From: Carallia brachiata
Lineage: Eukaryota; Streptophyta; Magnoliopsida; Malpighiales; Rhizophoraceae
Assembly (NCBI GenBank): GCA_021464245.1
Contig: JADCRB010000001.1
Coordinates: forward strand, 2,648,829-2,712,828
DNA: 64,000 bases
Reading direction: 5' to 3'
Made by a program: the position numbers and the translations under genes. The notes under the pieces are model-generated. The model had not been told where the DNA came from. It saw only the letters and a program-made list of their open reading frames with translations, and ran no database searches. The first letter of the stretch is position 1; each line of letters begins with the position of its first letter. Of the stretch, positions 34,961 through 48,655 are shown one piece after another.

Positions 34961-36127
34961 CTCTCTCTTTCTTTTTCTTCATCCATCCCCCGCACAGTCC
35001 ACCACTATCGCAGGTTCAGTTCATTTTTTTATACTCTTTTCTCTTTCTTAGGCTCCGTTTGCCTTTCCCCTTTCTCTAGACAGGTTATTTGGCTTCAAAG
35101 GAGCTCTCTTTATACAGTGCTCCTTCTGTTTTCCACTGCAAAAGGGGGGCCGTTTCTCCAGTTCCTGGTCCTTCAAGTTAGGTACTTTTTTGAGTTCTTC
35201 TCTACTTTTTCTTTGATGGGCTTGCATTTTTTTCCCTTATGGTCTTGCTTTTTGCATCTGGGTATTCTCTATTGCTTTGGATCTCTGGTGGGGTTTGGCT
35301 GAAAGTGGATCTTGTCATCAAGATCTGGACTTTTTCTTCTACTGAATTAACCTGTGATCATGTTGCTGTGTTTGGGTTTCTGATTGGTTTGTTTGTGATT
35401 GGTTATTTTGCTGTGTGTGCAGAACTGCATTAAGTAAGTAGCTAACTTGATTGACTGATTCTTCGCCTTTTGCTGGTCCTTGGATCCTTTTATAATTTTT
35501 AATTTTTCCGAAGTGTTTTGGTTTTCATCTGGTTTTCTGTTCCTTCCTTTTCTTTGCTTTCTTTTTTCCGTGAAAGGTTGCAAATTGGGTTGTTTAATTA
35601 TGAGTTTGGATCCTTTCCAATTTTTCTTCAGCGGCCTTTGGTCGAGATTTGCATGGAGCTCTTTTCCTGATGAACAAGAATTTTGATCAAGTTGAGTTAT
35701 ATTTTCTACTTTTATTCTTTTCAACTTCAAAGTTCCTTTTTGTTTTCCTTAAACGGTCTTTGGATAAACTGAAGCATCGCAAGAGCCAAGTGATTTTTCC
35801 CCTGGGAGCTATGCCTATACTAAGCGTTTTACATCTTTATCATTCTCTGGTGGTGGTGTTCTTTGATCCGATGTTCGAGTCGTGTGGATAGGCCAAGTGA
35901 AATGAAGAGCTGGTTGTTTACTGCATGAATCTTGTGTCTTCAGTCTATCTTTATGCCTTCTAATTGGATTTAAAACATGTGCCTTGGATGACTCTCTTCT
36001 CTATGTTTCACTTTTCTTTCCAACTGCGTTAGGGTGCATTACGGTACTTCTAGTTGCTAACTTGCAATCATATTGTCTTGCGGTTGATTGCAGAACTGGG
36101 AAAAAGCACAAATTAGCCAGCCAGAGG
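34961..36127 (+). promoter_or_regulatory. leader region of the D6PK-like gene, probably with a 5' UTR intron
   Basis: A CT-rich stretch at 34960-34985 is followed by a plausible donor (CGCAG/GTTCAG near 35013). A good acceptor (GATTGCAG) ends at 36093, just upstream of the uORF and start codon. A long leader intron ending at 36093 is therefore likely, but its donor and the transcription start are guesses. The ORFs in this stretch are T-rich intron-like sequence. Confidence 0.4.
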
Positions 36128-36163
36128 ATGCTGGATGGTTGTTACTGGGAAGTGCATCATTAA
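36128..36163 (+). promoter_or_regulatory. 11-codon upstream ORF in the kinase leader
   Basis: ATG to TAA encoding MLDGCYWEVHH, lying between the probable leader splice acceptor (36093) and the main start codon, with 35 bases between its stop and the main ATG. It is in the mature leader if the intron model is right, and could limit reinitiation at the main start. Confidence 0.5.
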
Positions 36164-36198
36164 GTCTGATGTAGTCTTGACGCTTAGTTAGTTCTCTA

Positions 36199-39100
36199 AT
36201 GGCTTCAAAAACTGGTAGCAAACCTTCTACAAGACAGCAACAGAAAACAACCAGTGTTCAAAGTGCAGAGGTGGACGATCCCAGGCCTTTGCCTCCACAA
36301 GCTTCAAAGCCAAGCAAACCTGAAATTGCTAAACATGAGCAAATTCCAAGATCAGTAGATAATATATCGAAACAGGTGGTGTCAGATGTTTCAGAAAACA
36401 AAAATCTACCGAATTCTGATAAAAAAGTGGATGCTGATTCTTTTGGTAGCAAGTTAGAATCAAATTCATCCTTGACTACTCATGGGCAAGCATCAGCTGA
36501 AGAAGATTCTAACATCAATGAAACCAAAGGGCCGCAGGACGTCTTGGTTGAACAAGAGAAGAAAGCATCAGGGAATGGAAGTGTTACAAATAGTTCAGTA
36601 TCTGCCAAAGTTAGCGATGGAACCAGCAGTATTGCTAAGACTAGTGGAGGTGCCAAGATCAGTGATCGGGTTGATTATGTTGAGAGTGGCAAGAGCAGCA
36701 TGTGTAGGGGAAGCACAAGCAGTGATGTGAGTGATGAGAGCACATGCAGCAGCTTTAGTAGCAGTATAAGCAAACCTCACAAAGCAAACGACTTGAGATG
36801 GGAGGCTATCCAAGCTGTAAGATCAAAGGATGGGGTTTTGGGTTTGAGTCATTTTAGACTGCTGAAGAGGTTGGGTTGTGGGGATATTGGGAGTGTTTAC
36901 CTCTCAGAGTTGAGTGGAACCAAATGTTACTTTGCAATGAAAGTTATGGACAAAGGATCCCTTGCCAGTCGTAAGAAACTGCTTCGGGCTCAAACAGAAA
37001 GAGAAATTTTGCAATCTCTGGACCATCCATTCCTTCCAACGCTGTATAGCCACTTTGAAACAGAGAAGTTCTCATGTTTGGTAATGGAGTTCTGCCCTGG
37101 GGGAGATTTGCACACTCTTAGGCAGAGGCAGCCAGGAAAATATTTTCCAGAGCAGGCAGTAAAGTATGATAAATAAACTTTGGCACTCTCTGATTCTTTA
37201 CATTTGATGTTCTTGCATGTTTCCTAAGATCTTTGGCTACTTAGTCTCCCGTAGTCTGGTAACATTTTAGCTTAACATGCTGTAGTTGACGTTGATGTAC
37301 CCCGTTCAAAAAATCTGAGAGTATCGCCTTGATAAGCACTCTGAGTCTGTCTTGCTATTTCATTCCAGCTATATGTTAGTGCACAAACGCAAGTCCGGTT
37401 CTTAATTCAAGACAGGAATAAATGTTTCCCTTAATGCTAGGGAAGAGAAAGTTTCCCATATTCTATATCTCGATTCCAAAAGATGACTTTCAGAATGGAT
37501 TTAAGAGCAGTTTTATATGAATGGACTTTTTCACTTGTCTGGACTCTAGAGCTTTTCTAACTAGGAGTGTCTGATATTCCTTTCTTTCCAATTGTTTTCC
37601 TAATCGTTGCTGCTGTTTTCTTTTCTTGTTATATATACAAGATGTTCTCCAGGTTCTCTGTTACTCAATGAAACTCTACATTTTACTTTTATGGGTTTAG
37701 ATTGTGAAACTTGTACAAGTCCTTCACTGTCCTAGTGATCAACATATACCCAAGCAATGAAAAGGAATGCCCATAGCTCAAATGCTTTTTTGCAAAGAAT
37801 AAGCAGATGATCAACTGCCTCCTCTTCTTTAGAGCTCATCATCTCTATCTTTGCTGAGGAAAAGTGTCTCTTTTCTTTATATTGTTGAATGTTAAAGCAG
37901 AGGTAGATGTGGTGCCTTTTTCCTCTTTGTGCTCCCACAAAGAGTCTTCTCATCCCCTCTATCAATGGCAAGCCCCATAAAGAAGCTTTGTGCTGGCACA
38001 CTTATATCCTTAGTAGCTTTCCGTCAGATCTTGTCACAATCAATGCCTTCAACTTGAGTAGGGAAAATGGTAGCAACAGAGCTAAGATCATTCTCATGAA
38101 AATTTCTGGGTAACAATCAAGGCCCCAACGGTGAGTACTGAGTAGTCATTTCAAAGTTTATTAAGAGAGGTGGACCCTGCGACCTGGATCTCACCCAACA
38201 GTGGCTGGAAAAATGTTGGGAACTTGCGACTTTGCTTTCGGGCATAAGTGTGAAAGCTGTTAACTGGGCTTGATCACATATTGCAGCTAAAGCCCATGCA
38301 TTCTCCATAAGCACTGACTGTTCTACACTCTGCCAATACCTGTCAACACAAGGCTAATTTCATTATTGAAGTATTCTTCGGGCTTTATATTTGCTTTCCA
38401 ATGGTTGATGCTGCCCGGGAATTGTCAGTTCTCAAGTATTCTGGTGTTTGTAGAAAAAAATGGAAATCCTTAACTTTGATGATAGCTTAACTCTCTGAAG
38501 TGGGACAGGTTAAAGTCACTATACTAATGAAATTTGCTTGTTGAGTTTTGATGGAATTGTGCATTTGAATCTAGTTGTCAATGTTTCCGCTAGGGTTATG
38601 TTTTAAGTCTGATTTCAAATCAACAAGGACCAGATTTTAGCCACGTCAAATTGTTTATTCCTGTTTCTGACCATTTGTATGAACCATAATCAGTCATCTA
38701 TTGATTTCTTCACAATCATTTGTATGAACCACAGTAAATACTTCATAGTCAGTCACATTTTGATTTATAAACTTCTGACTGGTTGCGAGTGACTATTATT
38801 GGTTTTTCATTGTGACTTGCAGGTTTTATGTAGCAGAGGTCCTTCTAGCTTTGGAATACCTGCACATGCTCGGGATTATCTACCGTGATCTTAAGCCAGA
38901 AAATGTCCTTGTTAGGGATGATGGGCATATAATGCTCTCTGACTTTGATCTTTCCCTCCGTTGCACTGTCAGTCCAACTCTTGTTAAAACCGCATCTCTT
39001 GAGTCAGAGCCACTAAGAAAGAACCCTGTTTACTGCGTGCAGCCTGCTTGTATTGAGCCTTCCTGCATCCAGCCATCCTGTGTTGCTCCTACTACGTGCT

Positions 39101-39706
39101 TCTCGCCTCGCCTCTTTTCTAGCAAGTCAAAGAAGGATCGAAAACCCAAAAATGAAATCGGAAATCAAGTGAGCCCATTACCTGAGCTTATAGCAGAGCC
39201 AACTGATGCGAGATCCATGTCATTCGTGGGGACCCACGAGTACTTGGCGCCCGAGATCATCAAGGGTGAAGGTCATGGTTCTGCCGTGGATTGGTGGACT
39301 TTTGGGATCTTTCTATACGAACTGTTGTTCGGTAAAACTCCCTTTAAAGGATCTGGCAATCGGGCCACACTGTTCAACGTCGTTGGCCAGGCCCTTCGTT
39401 TTTTCAGAGTCACCAGTAGTCAGTTTTGCAGCAAGGGATCTCATAAGGGGTCTGCTTGTAAAAGAACCGCAGCATAGATTGGCGTACAAGCGAGGGGCGA
39501 CGGAAATAAAGCAGCACCCTTTCTTTGAAGGTGTTAATTGGGCATTGATACGCTGTGCTACTCCACCCGAGATACCGAAACCGATAGAGATTGAGAGGAT
39601 ACCTTCCCCAGCATCAACCAGTGAAAAGGCTGCCGCTGCCGCTGCCGTGGCAGGGGCGTCCGATCAAAAAGGTTCGAATAACTATCTGGAGTTTGAATTC
39701 TTTTAG
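36199..39706 (+). CDS. D6PK-like AGC VIII protein kinase, 2 exons, with a 1-base insertion in exon 2
   Basis: Serine/threonine kinase of the plant AGC VIII (D6 protein kinase) group, which phosphorylates PIN auxin exporters at the plasma membrane. Exons are 36199-37163 and 38823-39706, with an intron placed as in the family. The Ser-rich N-terminal 215 residues are followed by the kinase domain: GCGDIGSV loop, K248, YRDLKPEN (catalytic D344), and DFD (362-364) in place of DFG, the hallmark of the group. A basic insert ([12 protein letters not shown]) precedes THEYLAPE. The C-terminus is NYLEFEFF, with the FF of the PDK1-docking tail. After R514-F515 a run of six T (39399-39404) shifts the frame: as read, translation stops at 39475-39477, but the next frame continues with the expected family sequence ([18 protein letters not shown]) to 39706. 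Removing one T gives about 615 residues. Assembly error or a real truncation. Confidence 0.92.
37732..37865 (-). mobile_element. LINE zinc-binding remnant in the kinase intron, antisense
   Basis: The minus strand reads [19 protein letters not shown], close to the zinc-binding region that follows reverse transcriptase in plant LINEs. No continuous frame or element ends are seen; the surrounding 37700-38340 may belong to the same relic. Confidence 0.45.
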
Positions 39707-41840
39707 ATGGGTAGTAATTGCAGTTTGCAATTGTTTCTAATTAAGGGGGGCAGAATTGTTCCCAATGTTTCTCAAGGGTTTTTGGTGATGAGGATAATAT
39801 CCTTTTCTTGCCTTTGTTTATCGACAGATGATAAGGAAATATATGTTGTTGTTGCCTGTTAACAATTCCAAAAATCTGTAATGCATAATTATTCCTTCCT
39901 TGGAGTCTGTTTATCATTGCAAGGGAACCAGTTCCGGACATGCTTCGAAACAAAACAATGAGGCCTGCGGTCAACAGGAATGTGCATTATACATATAGGG
40001 GATTTTTCAATTGAGATTGAGAAGATCGATCGACGGAAGGCAAAGAAAAGTGTTTATCTATTTTATTTAGTTATTCATTTAGTTATTTAGTTAAATCAAT
40101 GATTGGTTGTTGGAGCAGACAGCATTACGCAAAACATGAGCACAAGTAGAATCATTGCAAGAATTGAGATGATGTTGCTTGCTGCTTGATAGGTGACAGA
40201 ATGGGTACCAATTGTGAGTAAAAATCATTGCAGGAATTTGCAGTTTCAAAATCAGGTCTATATCTGTCTGAGATTAATCCTGGAAAGCTGCATTTATATT
40301 TGGTTTAAAATTTAGAACAAGATGTGAGGTTCGAATTTCAGACTTCTAATAGATAAATTGTTCTTTTCCGCTCTAAGCAGACGGAAAAACGGAAAATAAA
40401 AGTAAAAATTGAAGGATGTTCAAGTGTGGCTGCTGTAAACCTGGATTATTCTTTAGCCCTGGAGGCTGACTGTCAACCTTAATAGGTAATTAGAAAGGAA
40501 AAATCAACCTTGATAGGAATTTAGAAAAATCAACGTGGAAAATTAAAGGCAATTAGCCCACCGTTAAGTGCGCCATGTGTTTGATATTTTAAATTGTAAA
40601 GTCGCATCACCTACCAAGGCATTCCCATTGGGACGACATTAAAATAACATAGAATATAATGGATTGTAATTCTTGCTTTAAAAAAAAAAAAGAAAAACAG
40701 AAAGAAATGGATTGTAATTCAATATATTTATACATTTTATAATGGCCAAAACTGTCGGCGGGTTGGGCCGCCTTGCACGAAAGATAAGAAAAGAAAAGTG
40801 GACGAAGACTTCCAGTTTGTGCCTCAAACAGTCAAACTTTATTAGGGGGCTGATGTCCGTCTTGGCCGCCACGTTATCGAAAAGACGGACACCATTTTTG
40901 ACGTGGACCCGCCCCCCCATGCATAAACAAGGGAAAAAAATAGAAGGGAAAATCAGAAAGGATCCAACTTTGCCGGGCATGTGGACCCCACGCAACAAAG
41001 CAATAAAACTGGCTATGTACTGTGTTTTAGGTAAAGAAAAAATTAAACTTTTAGAATTTTTTAATCTAAAATTTTGTTCAATTTTAATATAATTTTAATT
41101 TTTTATAATTATAGTAAAATTTTTTACAATAAAAAAATATTATATTATTTTTTTCTTATTGCAAATAGTTTCAGTTTGATTAAAAAAAATAGAAAGCTCG
41201 TTGTAATAGAATAAAATTTTGAATACAAAATATTTCTAAAAATATAATGACACTATTTAAGTAATATCAAAATAATCATATTATACCAAAAAGCGGTTAT
41301 ATAGTTCCGTATCTAATAAATTATTTATTTATTTTTTTAAAATTTCAATCACTTAACAACTTATATAAATTTAATCACATTCTAATTCGACTTAATAAAT
41401 TTTATAAGTATTTCCCTTTTTATTTTATGAAAAGTGAATGTTGTGCAAAAATGTGCAATAAAGTGATAGGCACAAGATTTAATATTAGAATTACTTGATT
41501 TTTTAATTTTTAATTTAAGATTTAACTCTTATTTCTAATAAATAAATAAAAACTATACAAGGTGCAACAAATACTTTTTTTGAGTAATTGCAAAGTATAT
41601 GATAATTAAGAGCAATTTCTCTCTCTCTCTCTCTTTCTCTCTCTATGAGCACAACACTCATTAGTACTTTTTTTCTTGTATATATATATATATATTTACA
41701 CGTTGTTACAAATAAAAAAAATATTACTCTATTGTTAAGCTTCTTACTTTTCAAAAAAGGAAAAAGTTAGATATTGGGAGCTGGCCCACTGTCCCACTAG
41801 CACCTTCCCCGCTTACGCAGAGAGAGACAAAAAAATGGAG
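39707..41840. other. kinase 3' region and spacer
   Basis: 3' UTR of the kinase gene followed by AT-rich sequence. A G/C-richer patch at 40740-41000 has open frames on both strands (116 and 106 codons) without recognisable protein features. A (CT)n tract is at 41618-41645 and a short TA-run near 41680. Confidence 0.35.
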
Positions 41841-41848
41841 TATAAATA
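41841..41848 (+). promoter_or_regulatory. TATA box of the GST gene
   Basis: TATAAATA, 125-132 bases before the start codon, leaving a leader of about 100 bases. Confidence 0.7.
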
Positions 41849-41960
41849 TTGCGGAGAAGAGTAATCTGTTCTGCATAAACATTTCTGCAAAAAGACCAAA
41901 AGAGAGTTTGGTTTATAGAGATTTATAGCTGGGAAGCAAAGCAAACGCCTTTAATATTAA

Positions 41961-43129
<1,169 letters not shown>

Positions 43130-45640
43130 ATTAATGCTTAAAAAGCTAAAAAAAAATAAAGGAGGGTTCAATGTGTATCAGCAATTTGGTCTGTTCTTAA
43201 TGTTTCGGATTTTTGTTTTAATATTTCGAACTGTAGACTCTCAGCTAGAAGTTATTGTTGTTTAGTTTCTTTTTTTAAATAAATGGAGGCACTCAGTTGT
43301 GCCTGCCTTGCTTTGTTTTGTTATTTTATTTGGCGTTTGTGCGGCTGCTGAGACTGCCCATTGAATGGATGTATTTTTTTGTTTGTTTTAATAAGAAAAT
43401 CGTTCTGTGTTGTGTTGTGTTGTATTGAATCAAACCTCCCATCTATGAGAAATTTAATTTTCAGCAACGTGTTTAATTTATAAGAAAAAAGTTCAAACTA
43501 CTATAGTAATTTTATTTAAATAATTTTAAAATAATATTATAAATTATTGAATGATTAAATTTATAAAAAATAATAATAAATTATCAGATATTATTATATA
43601 AAATTATATAATTATTTATTATTATTTATTTAAAATTATATAATATTACTCAAATTTATAAATAAAAGAGTAAAGGCACTCATCTGTTAAACTTTCATGA
43701 ATTTCACTGTTTCAATTTTTTATTTCGAAAAACACCGTTTTAAAAGAGTTCGAGTAAAGACAATTAATAACTTGGCTCTCGATTAGCACACCAGAGTCCC
43801 GTTTAAAATTAAATTTTAAAACAAATCAAATTTGGTTTAATAGTTTAAAAAATAGAGTTTGATTTTAACTTGTTAAATTTATGATCTATGGTTTATGTTT
43901 GACTTTTTTTAAAAAAATAAAAATAGACTTAATTTTCAAATTGTAATTTTATTTAATATTTACATTACATATATTTGTTAACCGGCCACAAAAAATTGCG
44001 CCTTGTCGCCTTAAGTAGACTAGACTACGTACCATATAGCACTAACAAAGAAACAAATTTTATGATATTTAACGAGAATCACCAACCATAGGTGTAATTA
44101 TTTTGTGTAGAATATGTATTGAAATATAAATTTATATACTAGATGTATAGAATGTATTTATTTTATGAGATAAGATATGATAGATGTAAAAAATGTATTT
44201 ATTCAAAATATAATCTCTTTTATTTGATATCTTAAAATTTATTTATATAAATAAAATTAATACTTAATTTTAAAAAATATTTTTTACACAAAATTAAAAA
44301 ATTATAAACAATATAATGTATAATAACATATAAAATAAATATTTATTACTTAATTTTAATTATTTTTAATAAAAATTAAAATTAATAATAAATGTAAGTT
44401 AATTATTTTTAAGGATAAAAAAATTATTTTAATATACTATACTATTATGTCTCATATTATTCAAATATTAAATAAGATAATTATTTTATAATTTGATGAC
44501 ATTCAAATATAATCTAAACTAATAGTTTAGCCTATCTTATATTATATTAACTTATATCATCTTATATCACATTATTCAGTCTATATATCAAACGTATATA
44601 TAATTCTCAGTTTTTGTGCTTCGCTTGCTAGATGACAATACATATATAAAACGGCAAATCAAACGAAATTCTCAACCCAAGCATAACCTTCCCGCCGGCC
44701 GCGCACAAAAAGCTTCAATCCAGTAGACTCGGACTGTTTTCTCTCTCTCTCTCTCTCTGTTTTTTTTTTTTAGTAGAATTAGTCTACATAAAAAGAAAGG
44801 AAATGGCAGAAAACGAAATACAATCTCAGGTCTCTCCATTTTAAAAGTTAAGTTGGGAATGTCGTGCCTGAAGTCCTAGGCAAAGTAGGTTTCTTTACAT
44901 TTCTTTTGATCTTTTCCTGAAAAAACACCGAAGACCGCTTTAGAGTCAAAGAATTGTGGCTGAAGAAATTTACTTAAATATAATAAATTATTAATTTTAA
45001 ATAATAATATTTATATTTTATATAATAAACGCTTAACATTCAATTTAACAAACTGTCAAACTCTCATTTTCACAACTACAATTCAGATGCCACGTAATTG
45101 CTGACGTATGAAAGCCAGAGTTGTCTGTCTTTCCTGCTGCCTGAAACTTTGATAATTGCAGGATGTCGTTTCTGAGACGGGAGCAAATAATTACGCATAT
45201 TCGTACATATATATTCGTATATATATAAATATAATAATTATTTTTTTATTATATTAATAAATTTTTTAATAAAAATTAAAATCTAGATCGATATTAATAT
45301 TATTTTAAAAATTGAAGTATAAACATTATATAATATTTGTTTGTGTGTATGAGAATGTATATAGTTATTTTTTTTTGTATGAGAATGTGTATAGTTATTT
45401 TTTTCTTCTCATATATATACATTGATGAATTTCAAGCGTGATAACTCTTGAATCTTATTAGTTTTAGCGATTGGCATTTCTATAGGGAAATGCCAAGATT
45501 GGCGAATACAAACACGTTTGGCTCTAATCCTTGCATCATACATAAATTATAGTTTAAATTATTACCATGCAACCTGCGGATTTTTAGTCTAAGCCGGTCT
45601 CCCAGCTGAGCTGCGGCGTTAATTTGCACAGTTTTTTAAA
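43130..45640. other. GST 3' region and very AT-rich spacer
   Basis: GST 3' UTR, a short TGTGT repeat (43403-43425), then AT-rich sequence. A (CT)n tract lies at 44740-44758. Just after it, an ATG with nine codons (MAENEIQSQ, 44803-44829) precedes GTCTCT; it could be an orphan first exon, but no partner exon was found. Confidence 0.35.
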
Positions 45641-48600
45641 CTATCTGACCCGAGATTGTTTGAAACACATGCAAGCAAAGGACTCATTAATGGGCTGCTC
45701 TTGCAATTGGTGGATAGGCGCCTTATCATTATTGCCAATTGGCGAAGAAGAAGCCACACCACTGGTCTGGTCAAGCGCCTCCTTCCCATCGCATATGATC
45801 TTAATCTCGCAATAATCTGGTGCATTCTGGACCACCTGATCAGCAACCCCATTTCCTTTCCTAGCCCTCAATTTCCTATCCACAGGGGAAAAAAAATATA
45901 TATTCTAAGGAAATATCAGTGAAAATAATAAAATGACCACAGGCTACTAATATTTGATATATACATTTTCTTACTCTTAAATCTTTATACATTTTATATC
46001 TAAGTCCTAAGTTTTTTTTAGATTTCACTTGACTATTAAACTTTCCAATGTCATATCAAATTAATATATTCATTAACGAAAAGTGATCAATTTGTTAATA
46101 AAGAACTTTAACTAATGAAAATTATTTTAAAAAGATTAAATATACGAATTAGATATATTTTTCATTAATAAATACACATGTTAATGTATATAATTTTTGA
46201 TAAAAATATATAATTCATGTATTTATTGATAAAAAAATATTTAATTTATATATTTAATCTTTTTCAAATAATTACCTTGAGGCCAAACTCATTGGCTAAT
46301 AAATTAATTAGTTTTCGTCAATAAATAAACTGATTTGATAAGAAATTGAAAGATTTATAACTCAAATAAAGTCTCAAAAAGTTTAAGATTTAAATGTAAA
46401 AAAATATATAAATTTATAACAAAAAAATGCATTTCTCTAGTAATCTTGACACAGTCTTTAAGGGATATTGAACCTTAGACTGGACTTGGTGGTTCCAAGC
46501 ACTAACTTCTTCATGTTGAGAATGGGAATGAGGTCCAGGATAGCTTTTCCAACCATGTCACTCTCAATAAGTATAGTGTCTGCCTTAACCTGTTCCATTG
46601 CAATTTTCTCCAAATAATAAGGACCCAACTCCTACTATTGTGCATATATGAAAGAGGATTTCTTTGAAAAGTAGCTTGCAATTATATGCCAAGAAACTCA
46701 AATGTATACAACATGTCCATGTGCAGATTGTGTTGTGTCTATATATATATATTTATGTACCTTGGATGCAGAACACATTGAGGAATTTTTGGAGGATTTC
46801 TCTCCTCTTGCCTCTTTCTTGGGCCATGTAACTCTCCGCCTGCAGAGGACTCACCTGACTTTTTGGAAGCTTGCCCACTGTCATGATCACAACACAAAGG
46901 GCATAAAGCTCATTCAGATTTCCGCTGAGGTAAAGAATTGTCAAGAAGTTTCATTTGCTTCAATCTAATGACTGCCCCAATTTAAACTTGATTCAACTGG
47001 CCCCCAATTTCCTCAAATTTTCTCATTTTGTAGTAGCCTTGAGTATATGATTCAGAGTTGACCATCCAGATGTTCACTTCAATTCAACCTTTAAGCCAAG
47101 TGGCAATGATTAGCCGAGCTTCTACAATGTTGGCTTGTAGATGAATCTTTTGATGACAAAAAATATCAACTTTTACCATAACAGCTCGTTGGTATGTCAA
47201 AGTTCATGGGTCCGAGTTCAGTGAGCAACACGTACGTTTTGAGAATTTGTTCCTCTAATCTTCTCTAGCGCTACTGTAAACTACTGCCTAATTTTCCATG
47301 TCTTATACCAAAAATGAAAATTTGACATCTACAAATTCTAATAATGCTATTGCCTGGTTCTATACTGCGCGCTTTGATGCACGACGCATGTAAGAATAGC
47401 AGACAACCAAAGTTGTCAAAACAAGGTCAATTTTTTTGTCTTGGTCAACAAAACAAGCTGAATTTAAGCTGCTGTAACCATGGCTTGTCTAATCACCGCA
47501 GAATCCTGTGCACAGACTTTCTCACGCATCATGTCGTGTCAACCCAATAAAAATGTGAAAAATAACACCAGTAGGTGACTCTCTCTAATTAAATCATTTT
47601 ACCCACCATAAAACACTAAAGGACAACTTTTTTTTTCTCCAAGCTTTTAGCCCGATGTAGGAAAAAAATAATGAGAGATGAAATTTAATCTCTAAATATA
47701 TTAATTGGAGTAACGATCCACCAACCCAAATAAGTTAAAAGCTGCGCCTTGGAGGAGAAAAAAAATCTTTACTGGCAATAATTTGGCGGTGATCTATGCT
47801 TGATTAGATGCCAAAACTTGATGGCATAGATTTGTCATCCAACATGATCACCAATCCAAAACCAGCGCCTACCCGGAGTTCACATGGCCACAGTGCCAAG
47901 ACATTGACACGTTGACCTAAAGACTCACCTAATTGATACCAAATAATTAAGTTACTCGCATAATCAAATAAAGAAAAGAAAAACGAACATGGAAACAGCC
48001 TTTGAAAAATTAAAGGCTTGTTATAAAGATACAATAAATAATTATATAATAGTTATGATAATAGATTTAATTTTTAAAAAATTAATAAAAATTTTATTTT
48101 TTAAAATTAAATATACTTAATATTATTTTAAATATATTTATTCAAAACCTTAATTTAAAAAAAATTTCCTTTTTTTTTTTGCTCAAAAAATATTTTCTAC
48201 GGGCTATTTTCTATTTTTTTAAGTTTTTTTTCCAAAAAATTAAAAACGTATAATGAAGTAGCTTTCAACTTACATGGAGAAGGAATGTAGTGTGTCTCAG
48301 GGAAGACATGGATGAGATAAACCATGGTGGAGTCGCTGTTAACAGCGTTCTTCAACGTCCAAGAAAGAGCATCCACGCTTGACTCGCTTTTCCGAACACC
48401 AACATAAACGCAGTCCTCCCCGTTACCATGTACATCCAAGGAGAACAAGCTTCCTTCTTGCTCTTCTTTGATCGATTCCATAGGTAACCCATGATTGATC
48501 TCAGTGAACTCCTTAGAATTCTCTTCTTCAATCTCACATATGCTGCTCGAGTTATTGTTGTACTGGTACTGATATGTTGAAGAAGAAGAAGAAGAAGAAG

Positions 48601-48655
48601 CGGTTGGCTCTTCTGGGTGTAGATTTCCGGCATCGTCTGTCATCGAGGCTGACAT
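45641..48655 (-). CDS. universal stress protein-like gene, 4 exons, with a 2-base deficit in exon 2
   Basis: Adenine-nucleotide alpha-hydrolase-like / USP fold, as in the stand-alone proteins related to USP-kinase N-termini. Exons on the minus strand: 48655-48274, 46877-46761, 46589-46474 and 45875-45641. An acidic, Ser-rich N-terminus of about 80 residues precedes the USP core, which begins VYVGVRKSESSVDALSW and includes LIHVFPETHYIPSP, ADTILIESDMVGKAILDL, LVLGTTKSSLRKL and NAPDYCEIKIICDGKE. Exon 2 is 117 bases where frame continuity needs 119: the expected N-V-C-S-A-S-K end reads AATGTGTTCTGCATCCAAG, apparently lacking one GT (near 46772-46777). Restored length would be about 283 residues. 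A weak alternative donor (AAT/GTGTTC) would keep the frame but drop six residues. Function is inferred from the fold only. Confidence 0.8.

Noticed and set aside
40742..41092. 116-codon plus ORF and its 106-codon antisense partner
   Set aside because: No recognisable domain, no promoter or splice support, and both strands open over the same GC-richer patch.
44803..44829. MAENEIQSQ as first exon of a gene
   Set aside because: Nine codons before a poor donor, with no following exon found in either direction.
48352..48633. Second open frame over USP-like exon 1
   Set aside because: Overlaps the better frame on the same strand; the chosen frame carries the USP motif and a proper donor.
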